Assembly (NCBI GenBank): GCA_016283095.1
Contig: JAEEMG010000074.1
Span: 1-36,704 of the forward strand
Direction of reading: 5' to 3'
Length of the DNA stretch: 36,704 nucleotides
Source: Paludibacteraceae bacterium
GTDB taxonomy: Bacteria > Bacteroidota > Bacteroidia > Bacteroidales > Paludibacteraceae
Under the pieces are notes generated by a model that did no database searches, was not told where the DNA came from, and saw only the letters and a list, made by a program, of their open reading frames with translations. Of the stretch, positions 24,071 through 33,218 are shown piece by piece. The stretch's first letter is position 1. Each line of letters begins with the position of its first letter. Position numbers and translations under genes: made by a program.

Positions 24071-25261
24071 TTATTTATTATTCAATCTTCTGATCAAAGT
24101 AAATACAATAGAGGCAAATGCCAGACTCAATCCTGCGGCGACTGTGCCATACCATCCGAATTTGCTCCACATCGTTCCGGCAAGGAATGTTCCGAAAGAT
24201 CCGCCGAAAAAGAATGTCACCATAAATATAGTGTTCATTCGGCTCGACGCCTGCGGACAAAGTTTCATCGTTGCACTTTGGTTGCCCAACTGCACACACT
24301 GCATTCCGATGTCGATGATGATAACTCCTGCAATGATGCCAACGTAATAGTTTTGGAACAACCCCATGATTATCCATGCCAGCACAACAAACGTCACACC
24401 CCATGCGTTTACTTTCTCCACTCCATAACGTGAGATATATTTGCCTGCGTTTGATGCAGTCAACGCACCTGCTATTCCACACAATCCTAGCAAACCAACC
24501 ACGTCGCTCCCCTGGAAAAACGGAGCCTCTTTCATACGGAATGCCATACAAACCCACATTCCGAGCAATGAGCCAAAGATCAAACCTGAACGGACTGAAT
24601 AGGTGATAGCCTTAGGATTTTCCTTAACAAGCTGAAAAATTGAAGACATCAATTTAACAAACCGTCCATTAAACGTTGGCTCAACATACGGAAATGTCTT
24701 CAGCACTATCATTGCTGAAATTGCAATCAGCCCTGCAGCAATCTCATACATCGCACGCCATCCGAATATGTCGCCGACGTAACCGCTTGCGACTCGTGAG
24801 CCAAGAATTCCGACAAGAAGTCCAGACAGGATCAATCCGACTTTACGCTCTTTCTCTTCTACACGAGAAAACTGAGACACAAATGGGATAAAAATCTGTG
24901 GAGCGACGGAGAAAACTCCCGTCACAAAACTTGACACAAGCAACAGCATCACATTGCTGGAGAACGCTATCGTCAACAGAGAGAAAAACAGTGCTCCAAA
25001 ACAAGTGAGTATAGTGGTGCGTCTATTATAGAGATCTCCCATCGGGATAATGAAAAGAAGGCCAAGTGCGTAACCTATCTGCGTAAACACTGGCATCAAA
25101 TTAACCTGAAACTCAGTGAGACCAATGTCCTCACGAATAAGATTCAGCAATGGCTGACAATAGTACAGGTTAGCCACCGACACCCCCGCCATCACAGCAA
25201 GCAACGCCACCAATGCTGATGGTATTCCCTCATTTGGTTTAAGACAGTCGACCTTTTGCAT
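24071..25261 (-). CDS. MFS transporter
   Basis: A 396-residue membrane protein of the major facilitator superfamily with about twelve helices. The loop 2-3 motif is MGDLYNRRTTIL, and the N-terminal segment SVANLYYCQPLLNLI is typical of a drug/metabolite exporter subgroup. The ATG at 25261 follows GAAGAGGGAAGA, a plausible ribosome binding site; an upstream in-frame TTG at 25288 would add nine residues (MCCCLKREE). It is last in a seven-gene minus-strand run of redox and regulatory genes, which suggests export of a toxic or redox-active compound. The substrate is unknown. Confidence 0.85.
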   Translation of the reverse strand: MQKVDCLKPNEGIPSALVALLAVMAGVSVANLYYCQPLLNLIREDIGLTEFQVNLMPVFTQIGYALGLLFIIPMGDLYNRRTTILTCFGALFFSLLTIAFSSNVMLLLVSSFVTGVFSVAPQIFIPFVSQFSRVEEKERKVGLILSGLLVGILGSRVASGYVGDIFGWRAMYEIAAGLIAISAMIVLKTFPYVEPTFNGRFVKLMSSIFQLVKENPKAITYSVRSGLIFGSLLGMWVCMAFRMKEAPFFQGSDVVGLLGLCGIAGALTASNAGKYISRYGVEKVNAWGVTFVVLAWIIMGLFQNYYVGIIAGVIIIDIGMQCVQLGNQSATMKLCPQASSRMNTIFMVTFFFGGSFGTFLAGTMWSKFGWYGTVAAGLSLAFASIVFTLIRRLNNK

Positions 25262-25299
25262 TTCTTCCCTCTTCAGACAGCAACACAAGAATCATCTTA

Positions 25300-25479
25300 T
25301 TAATTAGCAGGAGCCCACTTGCAACGAACAGGAGATATGATCGCACATTCATCTTTCAACTCCTTCATCGCTTTATCCACTTCCTTACGGTCAAGGCCAC
25401 TAAGTTCAGCGATTTTTCCTGCATTAAGAGGCTCACCTGCCTTCTTCATTGTTTCCAACACTTTACTTTTGTTATCCAT
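25300..25479 (-). CDS. 59-residue winged-helix-like protein
   Basis: This short gene translates as [20 protein letters not shown], continues [20 protein letters not shown] and ends CKWAPAN. The pattern is a small winged helix: helix 1 VLETMKKAG, helix 2 GKIAELSG, recognition helix [14 protein letters not shown]. It has ATG and TAA, lies 14 bases after the flavin reductase gene and 38 bases before the MFS ATG. Similar tiny proteins occur singly in Bacteroidales genomes. A DNA-binding role is inferred; it may sense state through its two Cys. Confidence 0.75.
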   Translation of the reverse strand: MDNKSKVLETMKKAGEPLNAGKIAELSGLDRKEVDKAMKELKDECAIISPVRCKWAPAN

Positions 25480-25493
25480 AGTATTTACAAATT

Positions 25494-26057
25494 TTAGATT
25501 TCTTTACCACAAGCGAACGCTTTTCCAAGCGTCTTGCCAAGCTGAATATAATTATGGTTGACAGAATCATACGTGATAAGATTCATCTTTTCCACGTCTG
25601 GATTGCCATTACCATCCAGATATTTTTCATCACATAGGACATTAACCACTTCTGCCACAAGATAGTAACCAGTCTCAGACTCATCAAATTTCTGTTTGAT
25701 ACGGCATTCCATAGTCATAGGGAAATTCGTGAAGACGGGAGCGTTGACGTTGGGAGCTTTTTTTGCAGTCCATCCCGTCTTCTCCATCTTATTTGGATCT
25801 TTTCTGGCTGACACAATACCCACGAAATCACTTGCCACCATTGTCTCTGCAGTAGCAAAAGCGACTGTGAACTCGCCATTGTTCAATTTTAGATTATCAG
25901 TAGTGGCATGGCTGCCCATTGAAATCATAATCTCATGCATATCCCAAGTGCCACCCCACGCAGCGTTCATCGCGTTTGGTTTTCCGTCTTTATTATATGT
26001 GCCGATAATGAGCACTGGCTGTGGAAGCATCCACGGTTTTGATCCAAAACTTTTCAT
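25494..26057 (-). CDS. Flavin reductase family protein (flavoredoxin-like)
   Basis: This 187-residue protein of the FMN-binding split-barrel flavin reductase family has [20 protein letters not shown] near the N-terminus (FMN phosphate region), a [15 protein letters not shown] strand and [20 protein letters not shown]. Such proteins bind FMN and transfer electrons or reduce flavins; flavoredoxins in anaerobes are related. It is complete. The 12-base gap to the small winged-helix gene upstream indicates one transcript, with the Fe-S flavoprotein further up a possible partner. Confidence 0.88.
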   Translation of the reverse strand: MKSFGSKPWMLPQPVLIIGTYNKDGKPNAMNAAWGGTWDMHEIMISMGSHATTDNLKLNNGEFTVAFATAETMVASDFVGIVSARKDPNKMEKTGWTAKKAPNVNAPVFTNFPMTMECRIKQKFDESETGYYLVAEVVNVLCDEKYLDGNGNPDVEKMNLITYDSVNHNYIQLGKTLGKAFACGKEI

Positions 26058-26069
26058 AAATCGTCTAAA

Positions 26070-26276
26070 TTAATAATTCAACATTATTCTGCCGTTCTCT
26101 TTGACAAACACACCAGGAAACCTGCATATCACAGCATACACCTGTTTGCTGGTCACTGGCAGTCCATCTTTTCTGACATGCAGTTTCTGTCTGTTTATAG
26201 CCTCAGCAATCTGATCTGTCGTCATTCCTCCGTTTCTCGATGCGATCACGTAGACTATAGCCTCTTCAATTTTCAT
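26070..26276 (-). CDS. Small HARE-HTH-like winged-helix protein
   Basis: This 68-residue protein begins MKIEEAIVYVIASRNGGMTT. The sequence DQIAEAINRQKLHVRKDG, then VTSKQVYAVICRFPGVF and ENGRIMLNY, follows the helix-helix-helix-wing pattern of HARE-HTH domains. It is only the domain, with no effector part. Its start overlaps the end of the HAD gene by 11 bases, so translation is coupled. Function unknown; DNA binding or a structural adaptor is possible. Confidence 0.7.
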   Translation of the reverse strand: MKIEEAIVYVIASRNGGMTTDQIAEAINRQKLHVRKDGLPVTSKQVYAVICRFPGVFVKENGRIMLNY

Positions 26277-26871
26277 TCAATAGCTTTCTAAGTTCTTTTT
26301 CAAACTGTGCTGCATCACTGAAGACTATTCCATCCATACCCAAACGTCGGCCAGCCTCAACATTCTCCACACGGTCGTCAGCAAAGACGCACTCCTCCGG
26401 GTTCAAATGGAAACGGTCGAAAAGACATTGATAGATTTCTGGCTCTGGTTTGATCTTATGTACTTCAGATGACACGATATAACCGTCGAGCAAATCGAAA
26501 ATATCATATTGTTCCATCGTAAGGTAAACCTTACTGCACCAGTTGGATAGACCATATAGTTTGTACCCTTCCGCTTTTAGTTTCTTAAGCAGATCTTTCA
26601 TTCCTGGAATCTCACCTGTAATAAGATCAGGATAACGGTCTTCGAAAATTCGCAATTCCGGTTCAAACTCTGGATACTCAGCTATCAGATCGTCGACAAT
26701 CTCATCAAAAGGTTTCTCCCCCCTATCCACAACAGGAGTCAAACCATCATTATATAAGACAGGGACAAATTGTTTACGACGCTCCTCATCTGGAACATAA
26801 CGACGGAAAAAGATGTCGAAATCGTAGTCAACCAACACCTTGCCAAAGTCTAAAATTATATTACGTATCAT
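26266..26871 (-). CDS. HAD-superfamily phosphatase (YihX-like)
   Basis: This 201-residue protein starts at ATG 26871 (MIRNIILDFGKVLVDYDF). A longer reading frame to 26979 runs through the upstream Cys-rich gene in another phase and is not used. HAD motifs are visible: nucleophile Asp in LDFGKV (Gly replaces the second Asp, as in YihX-type members), motif II YGLSNWC, motif III Lys in HKIKPEPEIY, and motif IV VFADDRVENVEAG. It likely dephosphorylates a small sugar phosphate or nucleotide. Its ATG overlaps the TGA of the Cys-rich gene (ATGA). Confidence 0.88.
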   Translation of the reverse strand: MIRNIILDFGKVLVDYDFDIFFRRYVPDEERRKQFVPVLYNDGLTPVVDRGEKPFDEIVDDLIAEYPEFEPELRIFEDRYPDLITGEIPGMKDLLKKLKAEGYKLYGLSNWCSKVYLTMEQYDIFDLLDGYIVSSEVHKIKPEPEIYQCLFDRFHLNPEECVFADDRVENVEAGRRLGMDGIVFSDAAQFEKELRKLLNEN

Positions 26872-27047
26872 GCCTTTATTTCTTTTATTTCTGTTTCTAC
26901 AGGACGCAAACAGTGAGGCAACTTGCCATACTCTCTGTGATGGGCCACGCAGGCACAACACTTTCCATGCCTTGGACACTCCTTAGGGCAAGTACATTCA
27001 AAAGAATGTTTTTCTTCCACTGTTTTTGATCTATGAGGACAATCCAT
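26868..27047 (-). CDS. 59-residue Cys-rich miniprotein (DUF6485-like)
   Basis: The protein starts MDCPHRSKTVEEKHSFECTC and continues PKECPRHGKCCACVAHHREY, ending EIKEIKA. Eight Cys (3, 18, 20, 24, 30, 31, 33, 46) and several His suggest a zinc or Fe-S site: C-x-C-x3-C-x5-CC-x-C. It has no signal peptide. It resembles small Cys-rich proteins I recall as DUF6485; the family call is tentative. It begins 5 bases after the Fe-S flavoprotein gene and its TGA overlaps the HAD start, so it is a true coupled gene. A metal or electron carrier for the flavoprotein is a possible role. Confidence 0.8.
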   Translation of the reverse strand: MDCPHRSKTVEEKHSFECTCPKECPRHGKCCACVAHHREYGKLPHCLRPVETEIKEIKA

Positions 27048-27052
27048 AATTA

Positions 27053-27664
27053 TTATCTAATAAAATTCATAGGTGTACGAGGTTCACGCACAGGAGCATC
27101 ACCGTCACCAGTTGCAATCTTCTTCATCAGCCAAGACATATTGTTGGCCAGAGTGCGTACAGTCTGCAAGCCTTCGACATCAAGAGCAGTCTCACCTTCC
27201 GCACAACCATAAAGGATATTCCAGTATTGAGACGTCACGACTGGCATATTAGTCATCTGGAAAAGCATATTAAGCGACTGAAACGCGGCAGTAGCTCCTC
27301 CGCGGCGGCAGACACAGATACCAGCGGCTGGTTTGTTTGCCATCACACTACTACCTGCATACATCATACGCTGTTGCAAACAACATACTGGCCCAGCAGG
27401 CTGTCCATAGTAGACTGGCGAACCAATCACTAGTCCATCACACTCCTCCATCTTAGCAATGATGCTGTTTGTGATATCATCGTTGAAAGAGCAACGGTTG
27501 TCGTGGCAGCTGTTGCATGCCACACAGCCACGGATTGGTTTTGTGCCGATCCACACCATCTCACTTTCGATTCCGTTGTTTGCCAACTGTTTGGCGAACT
27601 CATTCAAAGCCACAGATGTGTTGCCTTCCTTACGAGGACTTCCATTTACAAGTAAAACTTTCAT
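27053..27664 (-). CDS. Iron-sulfur flavoprotein-like NAD(P)H-dependent FMN reductase
   Basis: This 203-residue flavodoxin-fold protein opens with the FMN phosphate loop VNGSPRKEGNTS (about 6-17). A Cys cluster Cys47-x2-Cys50-x2-Cys53-x4-Cys58 (CVACNSCHDNRC) matches the compact 4Fe-4S motif of archaeal and anaerobe iron-sulfur flavoproteins. GSPVYYGQPAGPV then binds the flavin ring, and RRGGATAAFQSLN is part of the dimer interface in relatives. It is first in a minus-strand run with the Cys-rich, HAD, winged-helix, flavin reductase and MFS genes. Its likely role is detoxification of quinones, oxygen species or nitro compounds. Confidence 0.88.
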   Translation of the reverse strand: MKVLLVNGSPRKEGNTSVALNEFAKQLANNGIESEMVWIGTKPIRGCVACNSCHDNRCSFNDDITNSIIAKMEECDGLVIGSPVYYGQPAGPVCCLQQRMMYAGSSVMANKPAAGICVCRRGGATAAFQSLNMLFQMTNMPVVTSQYWNILYGCAEGETALDVEGLQTVRTLANNMSWLMKKIATGDGDAPVREPRTPMNFIR

Positions 27665-27692
27665 ATTAGTATTTGTTAATTAATAAACATTA

Positions 27693-27723
27693 GTAGAGAC
27701 GTGGGGATATCCACGTCTCTTAC
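27693..27723. repeat. GTAGAGACG-type palindrome between operons
   Basis: GTAGAGACGTGG (27693-27704) and CCACGTCTCTTAC (27711-27723) form a 10-bp stem (27695-27704/27711-27720) around GGATAT. It stands in the 75-base gap between the YfhO stop (27740) and the flavoprotein ATG (27664). Same family as the copy at 6931. Confidence 0.7.
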
Positions 27724-27739
27724 AATTTATATCTATGAT

Positions 27740-30289
27740 TTAGTCGTTTACTACCGACACAGCTGTCTCGTCGCTCTTTTTTCTTTTGTAGAAGAAATAA
27801 CCAATATATCCTACAATCAGAAGAATAAGGATCCATCCGATAGCATTAGACATGTGTGTCAAATTGACAAATGTGTCAGGATAGAACAAGAATTCTATCT
27901 CATGCTCTCCCGCAGGCAGAACCATACCACGCAAAATCCAGTTTGTACGGAAATGGTCAACCTCATTACCGTCAACATAGACATGCCATCCCGGTTTATA
28001 ATAAACATCCGAGAAGACAGTCAAAATATCCTTTTGTGAAGAAGACGTGAATTTCTTTCTGTTTGGATGCGACAACGTCAACTCGACTTTCGCTGTTGAA
28101 TCCATCTCAAATGGAGTGACCAGACTCTTGAATTCCTCATTTATGATTGCTATTTTTGACGGATCAAGCTCCTTCAACATATTCATCTCAGAATCCGCAT
28201 CCTTCACAAACTTAACGTCTCCTACCACCCATGCGTCTCCATTTCTCTTCGGATTCTCTATTGGGGCAGCGTCATTATTATAAATGATATACTTTGTGTT
28301 AAGCATATTCAACACCTTGGTTGAAGCGAACGCTCCCTCAACATCCTCAGCTGTTCTTGCCTTCTGCAAATTTGTGATGATTGTCTTCATCTCAGGCTCG
28401 ATACACTGCTCGATAAGATCCTGATAACGGCGCAACTTAGCCGCATTATATCCACCTATTGAATGGTGGAAATAAGAGACTTCCGAATTATTGAAAGGAT
28501 TGTTGAGACTCAACACACGGAAATCAACCGCATTGTCCGACAAGATAAATTCGTCCGCCTTTGTTGGCTTTCTTGTCTCACTCTTTGCTCTTTGCTTTAT
28601 ATAGTTGTCATCATTCAAATAACGTTTGTCTACACTCCACAAATCAATCAAAGTAAGGAATGCGATAGCTACAGCCACAAACTTCCTGTTCTTTACCATT
28701 CCATGACGTGAGAATATCCACATCAACGCAGCGGCAATCATGATGAACACAAACGAACGGAAAGCATCATCACTTGCCAAATCCTTACGGTCGGCCACCA
28801 ATGCGTCTACAAACCAATCCGGATAATTAGCCAACTGAGCTTCATCCTGTGGAGCAACAAAATCTCCAAATATTCCAGGAGCTATCCAAACAAGCAAACA
28901 TACACCTGCAGTAAGAATCAACGACGCGTAAAAAGAAAAACTGAATCTGTCGGTACTGATTTCACCAAACAGTTTCGAAGGCAACGGTGTCTTGTCGAGA
29001 TCTTTCGTCATGTACTTATCCAAAGCCAAAGCAGCCATCAAAGCAAATACCAATTGCGGTATAACAAGAGCCATCGACGGAGTACGGAATTTGTTGTACA
29101 TAGGCAAATAGTGGAAGAAGAAATCATTGATTCCAGCATTCTTTCCAAGACTCAATATCATGAAGAATATTGTTGACGCGAATAAAACCCATTTGAATTT
29201 GCTCTTTATATAGAACATCGCGAAACAAGCCAAGAAACATACGATCGCACCGAAATAAACAGGACCTGAAGTGAATGGCTGATCTCCCCAATATGTATTC
29301 ATACGAAGAGTTTTTGGAACTGCCGCTCCATGCTTTTTCATCTCTTTAGCCAAATGAGAGTTCTTACGGTCAAGCAATCCTCCGCTCTCTCCTCCATAAA
29401 TATTTGGGATCAAAAGTGTAAATGTCTCAGCCTTACCATAACTCCATGCAAAAGCATATCCCTGGTCCAAACCTGACGACTTGTCAGTCTTACCGTCTAC
29501 CTGGGCAGTCAATTCACTCTTACCTCTAATACTCTGCTGACCCAATTCATAATTAGACATCAACTTTGGAGAGTTCATCAAAACTGCGATCAACACACCG
29601 ACAAACAAGCATCCTGTGTTTACCAAAAGATCTTTCTTGTCTCCTTTCTTTAATGAATATATCAAATAACCTAAATAAATAGCAAGACACAACAAAGCGA
29701 AATAATATGTTATCTGATAATGTGCAAAAGTAATATGCCAATACAATGCGACAGTGAAAACCAATGTGGACAAAAACTTATTCTTTTTCTTCACAAGCAT
29801 TGCCATACCCAAAAGAACCAACGGCATAAAAGCCATCGCCCATGCTTTTATGACATGTCCAGCCGCTATGATAATAAACGAATAAGAGGACAAAGCAAAA
29901 GCAAACGCTCCAAACACTGCGACAGGAATAGAACACCCTAAGACTATCAGCAATGCATACATACATATAAGGCTGCATAATACAATTCCTCCGTCTTTGT
30001 CTCCCAACACATACAAAACCTTTGTCATCACCGTCGTCACCGGATTAGGAGCCAATCCACATCCCGTAACAGTATACGCCGGCATTCCGGAGAACATCGA
30101 GCTACACCAATACGACACTTCGTCATTTTCCCCATTATTATAGAAGGCTTTTTGCTCATGAGCCATTCCTTCCCAATGGTAGACATCTCCGCCTAACAGC
30201 TCCTTGCCGTCAAACTTAACACTGAAGTACGCCAACGTACTCGCAACGAAAATTAATAGCACCAACAAGTGCTTCATCCAGTCTTTCAT
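27740..30289 (-). CDS. YfhO-family multi-spanning membrane protein
   Basis: The 849-residue integral membrane protein has about a dozen helices spread over residues 8-560 and one near the C-terminus. A large extracytoplasmic domain spans about 590-815 (FILSDNAVDFRVLSLNNPFN; then a beta-rich part with YYKPGWHVYVDGNEV). Helix 1 is followed by GGDVYHWEGMAHEQKAFYNN, resembling the first loop of GT-C glycosyltransferases. YfhO proteins (DUF/PF09586) are thought to transfer sugars to envelope polymers. It follows the flippase gene after 5 bases, and the C-terminal YVDG...AGEHEIEFLFYPDTF motif is typical of this group. Confidence 0.88.
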   Translation of the reverse strand: MKDWMKHLLVLLIFVASTLAYFSVKFDGKELLGGDVYHWEGMAHEQKAFYNNGENDEVSYWCSSMFSGMPAYTVTGCGLAPNPVTTVMTKVLYVLGDKDGGIVLCSLICMYALLIVLGCSIPVAVFGAFAFALSSYSFIIIAAGHVIKAWAMAFMPLVLLGMAMLVKKKNKFLSTLVFTVALYWHITFAHYQITYYFALLCLAIYLGYLIYSLKKGDKKDLLVNTGCLFVGVLIAVLMNSPKLMSNYELGQQSIRGKSELTAQVDGKTDKSSGLDQGYAFAWSYGKAETFTLLIPNIYGGESGGLLDRKNSHLAKEMKKHGAAVPKTLRMNTYWGDQPFTSGPVYFGAIVCFLACFAMFYIKSKFKWVLFASTIFFMILSLGKNAGINDFFFHYLPMYNKFRTPSMALVIPQLVFALMAALALDKYMTKDLDKTPLPSKLFGEISTDRFSFSFYASLILTAGVCLLVWIAPGIFGDFVAPQDEAQLANYPDWFVDALVADRKDLASDDAFRSFVFIMIAAALMWIFSRHGMVKNRKFVAVAIAFLTLIDLWSVDKRYLNDDNYIKQRAKSETRKPTKADEFILSDNAVDFRVLSLNNPFNNSEVSYFHHSIGGYNAAKLRRYQDLIEQCIEPEMKTIITNLQKARTAEDVEGAFASTKVLNMLNTKYIIYNNDAAPIENPKRNGDAWVVGDVKFVKDADSEMNMLKELDPSKIAIINEEFKSLVTPFEMDSTAKVELTLSHPNRKKFTSSSQKDILTVFSDVYYKPGWHVYVDGNEVDHFRTNWILRGMVLPAGEHEIEFLFYPDTFVNLTHMSNAIGWILILLIVGYIGYFFYKRKKSDETAVSVVND

Positions 30290-30294
30290 ATTTT

Positions 30295-31779
30295 TTATCT
30301 TTTTCTTTTCAATATTGATAATTCGTCTAATATGTCACACTTTATTAATTTCAATCCTATGAAATACACGATTCCTCCAACAACCACACTTGCCACCATT
30401 CTTGGCAATGGTCCGAAATCCATATACAATTTCGACTGCCATACGATCAACACCATCACAATAGATATAATCAAATATGGAGCGACGTCTTTTATCATCT
30501 CTGAAATGGAATATCTAAAAATCCCATTCATAAACTTAATCTTCATACTCAAACATATAAACCAAGCCAAAAATGATGCGGCAATCATGATGTTTATCAC
30601 GGCATTGCCTCCATATACTTCCAACATGGCTTTATGCGATTCACTCAAATTGATAAAACAAATATACGCTGAAAGTATAAGCAATGTATGACGCACACAT
30701 TCCGAAAAGAAAAAATGCTTGGTTTTTCCTTCCACCAACAATATCTGATTGGCCAAGCCATTGAATGGATCAAGCAAGGCCACCACAACCAACATTCTGA
30801 AATATGGCACTATAGGCAGCCATTTCTCCGTAAGAACCAACACGCAGAAATCATCAAACACAACTGCCAACCCCAACAATGCCGGAAAAATCAACAATGC
30901 ACAGACATTCGTGAATTTGCGATAATACTGTTTCTGACGCACTTTGTCGTCCTTGATCTCCGTCAACACAGGCATCGCGACCTGGGCGATAGTGGGAGTG
31001 ATAACATCTCTCGCTATATTCTTATATTTATCCGCGGTATAATAATGTCCGAGTATCGACGCTGGAAAAACTCGTCCGATTGTGACTGTAAAAAAATTCG
31101 TAGTCACACTTGACACAATACCGTTGATTATAAGCAAGTATGAAAAATTAAATAATTCACCAACAACTCCAAACCTAGGATTCAGTTTCAGCCCCTTCCA
31201 CGGTTTTATAACCCAAAGCATGAATGTCTTGGTTAATCTCAACGAGATCTGCTGCCAAGCCAATGCCCAATACGAATATCCTAAATGAACCAATGAAATA
31301 GCGACCACTCCACTAACAATCACCGCCACCAAGTTTGCAATCGCTATATATTTAAAATCCAACGCTTTGGTATGTCTGACAATCTGCACCAACGACAACG
31401 AATTGATGATGACAATCAAGAACAGCAATCTTGCCAGATCAGTCAGTTCTGGTATTGAATACCAATCTGAAATCAATGGAGCACAGAAATAGCCTACAAG
31501 ATATAGGACGACACTAATCAGCAGATTGACATAAAATATAGCTGAATACTCCTCATCCGTATTACTCTCCCGTCGAATCAAAGCTGTGGAGAATCCCAGG
31601 TCTACCAATCCTATTCCAATCGAGACAAAAATAGTCAACGCTCCAATGAATCCCATATCTGTTTCAGAGACGTTGCGGACAACGTACAGACCGGTAAGCA
31701 ATGCAATCAACTGCACTCCCACCTTCTCTATGGCATTCCATACTATCGACTTTTTCGTCTTCTGTTTAAGATTGTCCAT
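30295..31779 (-). CDS. Wzx-type polysaccharide flippase
   Basis: The 494-residue protein has about 14 helices and belongs to the MVF/MATE-like oligosaccharide flippases. The N-terminal KTKKSIVWNAIEKVGVQLIA and GFIGALTIFVSIGIGLVDLG are typical of the lipopolysaccharide O-antigen/teichoic acid exporter group. It would move a lipid-linked glycan to the periplasmic side. The ATG overlaps the stop of the PaaK-like gene by 1 base (TAATG) and the YfhO gene follows after 5 bases, forming a three-gene unit. No glycosyltransferases are adjacent, so the glycan is built elsewhere. Confidence 0.88.
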   Translation of the reverse strand: MDNLKQKTKKSIVWNAIEKVGVQLIALLTGLYVVRNVSETDMGFIGALTIFVSIGIGLVDLGFSTALIRRESNTDEEYSAIFYVNLLISVVLYLVGYFCAPLISDWYSIPELTDLARLLFLIVIINSLSLVQIVRHTKALDFKYIAIANLVAVIVSGVVAISLVHLGYSYWALAWQQISLRLTKTFMLWVIKPWKGLKLNPRFGVVGELFNFSYLLIINGIVSSVTTNFFTVTIGRVFPASILGHYYTADKYKNIARDVITPTIAQVAMPVLTEIKDDKVRQKQYYRKFTNVCALLIFPALLGLAVVFDDFCVLVLTEKWLPIVPYFRMLVVVALLDPFNGLANQILLVEGKTKHFFFSECVRHTLLILSAYICFINLSESHKAMLEVYGGNAVINIMIAASFLAWFICLSMKIKFMNGIFRYSISEMIKDVAPYLIISIVMVLIVWQSKLYMDFGPLPRMVASVVVGGIVYFIGLKLIKCDILDELSILKRKR

Positions 31780-33101
31780 TATCTCTTGTCAACAAATTTT
31801 GTGATTTTTCTCTGTCCCTCCACAATTCGTATTTTATCCACATCCGCAGGATTTGCGAATTCAATAATCGGTGCGACTCTCACCTTCGCACGATACAAAT
31901 CCTTGATCTTCTTTTGTAACTCCTCTGATGGTGTATTTGTTCCGACCAAGATTCTGATCTCATCAGTGCCAAGATCATTTGTGAATGCCTCGACCACGTA
32001 GTTAGCGACCTCAGGCAACGGATCAAGGACATCAAACAATGCTGGCGGGTAGACGGTTGTACCCTTCACCTTTAGCATCTGACTGCGTCTGCCAATCACC
32101 GCGCTCAATCGCATAGTGTTGCGTCCACATTTACACTTTTCTGTATGGTGGTAGCAGATATCTCCTGTCTTGAATCTGACAAGAGGCATTCCTTCCACTC
32201 CCAAATGTGTGATTGTCACCTCTCCCGGCTCATCGTCGGCAACAGGATTATTGTTTTCATCAAGAAACTCCACAATGATAAGTTCTGGCTGATGATGTCC
32301 GCCACAACCAAACGAGCACTCGCTGAATCCTGTCTGCATCTCTGTAGACGCATACGTGTTGTAGAGTTTGATTTCTCCCCAACGCTCATCGATATGCTTG
32401 CTCAACTCTGTGAAGCCGAACTCTTTTGTACGGATACTTTCACCGATACAAATCGCCTTTTTGATTCCACTCTTATGGAAATCTATTCCGTTTTTTTCAG
32501 CGAACTCCGCAAGTTTGATCAAAAAACTTGGCACACACATCAACGTTGTAGGATGGATTCTCTGGATAGTGTCCCATTGAAGCTGCGGCACACCGCCTCC
32601 GACTCTCACAATTCCTGTGCCAAGTTCCACAGCACCAAGGAAATATGCCATACCTGCCATGAAACGTTTGTCGAGCGTGCATGTCAGCTGAATTATGTCA
32701 TCTTTGGTCAGTTCAGCGGCTGAAAATGTCAGAAACTCATTATACGAAAGTCTGTCCAAATCATGTTTGGTCAGACCGACCACAACGGGATCTCCAGTCG
32801 TTCCCGAAGTTGTCACAATATCCACAATCTCACTCTGCGGAACACAGAAGAAATCATTGTTGAACTTTTGGAGTTCTGTCTTTGTTGTGACGGGAAGACG
32901 CTGCAGATCAGCCATTGTCTTAATATCCTCAGGTGAGACGTGACTCTCATCAAACACTCTCCTGTAATATGGAGAATGGGCATAGACATATGCCATCTGT
33001 TCCTGCAGACGCTCATTCTGGAACGCCGCAATCTCCTCTTTACTTTTATATTGTATGTCTGGCTGACGTTTGAAAGTCAACTCATTAAAAACACTATTCA
33101 T
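31779..33101 (-). CDS. Phenylacetate-CoA ligase-like adenylating enzyme
   Basis: This 440-residue ANL-superfamily enzyme is PaaK-like. The ATP loop is TTSGTTGDPVVVG (about residue 95). The adenine-binding YNTYASTEMQTGFSEC and the hinge FKTGDICYHHTEKCKCGR follow; the CxCGR Cys are common in PaaK proteins. The C-terminal lid has RRSQMLKVKGTTVYPPALFD. It activates a carboxylic acid with ATP, ending as acyl-CoA or acyl-adenylate. Its place before a flippase and YfhO suggests it activates an acyl or aryl group for an envelope compound and not phenylacetate degradation, as no paa genes are near. The substrate is unknown. Confidence 0.88.
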   Translation of the reverse strand: MNSVFNELTFKRQPDIQYKSKEEIAAFQNERLQEQMAYVYAHSPYYRRVFDESHVSPEDIKTMADLQRLPVTTKTELQKFNNDFFCVPQSEIVDIVTTSGTTGDPVVVGLTKHDLDRLSYNEFLTFSAAELTKDDIIQLTCTLDKRFMAGMAYFLGAVELGTGIVRVGGGVPQLQWDTIQRIHPTTLMCVPSFLIKLAEFAEKNGIDFHKSGIKKAICIGESIRTKEFGFTELSKHIDERWGEIKLYNTYASTEMQTGFSECSFGCGGHHQPELIIVEFLDENNNPVADDEPGEVTITHLGVEGMPLVRFKTGDICYHHTEKCKCGRNTMRLSAVIGRRSQMLKVKGTTVYPPALFDVLDPLPEVANYVVEAFTNDLGTDEIRILVGTNTPSEELQKKIKDLYRAKVRVAPIIEFANPADVDKIRIVEGQRKITKFVDKR

Positions 33102-33190
33102 AATTTCTTTTTATCTTTTTCTTTCGTCACAAACAAGATCATTTTTTAGATGCACGTCAATCAAAATATCCTGACATGCTCGTCCGTTTA

Positions 33191-33218
33191 TCTAGAAACA
33201 CGTCCGTGCGTCTCTACC
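33191..33218. repeat. GTAGAGACG-type palindrome overlapping the C45 gene stop
   Basis: The minus strand reads GGTAGAGACGCACGG, then ACGTGTTTCTAG, an imperfect palindrome of the GTAGAGACG family. The stop codon of the C45 gene (TAG, 33214-33216) is the TAG of this element. Further degraded pieces (TAGATGCACGTC at 33148-33159 and nearby) fill the gap to the PaaK-like gene. Confidence 0.6.

Noticed and set aside
26872-26979. N-terminal extension of the HAD protein
   Set aside because: The extra residues are an out-of-phase reading of the Cys-rich gene; HAD motif I starts right after ATG 26871.
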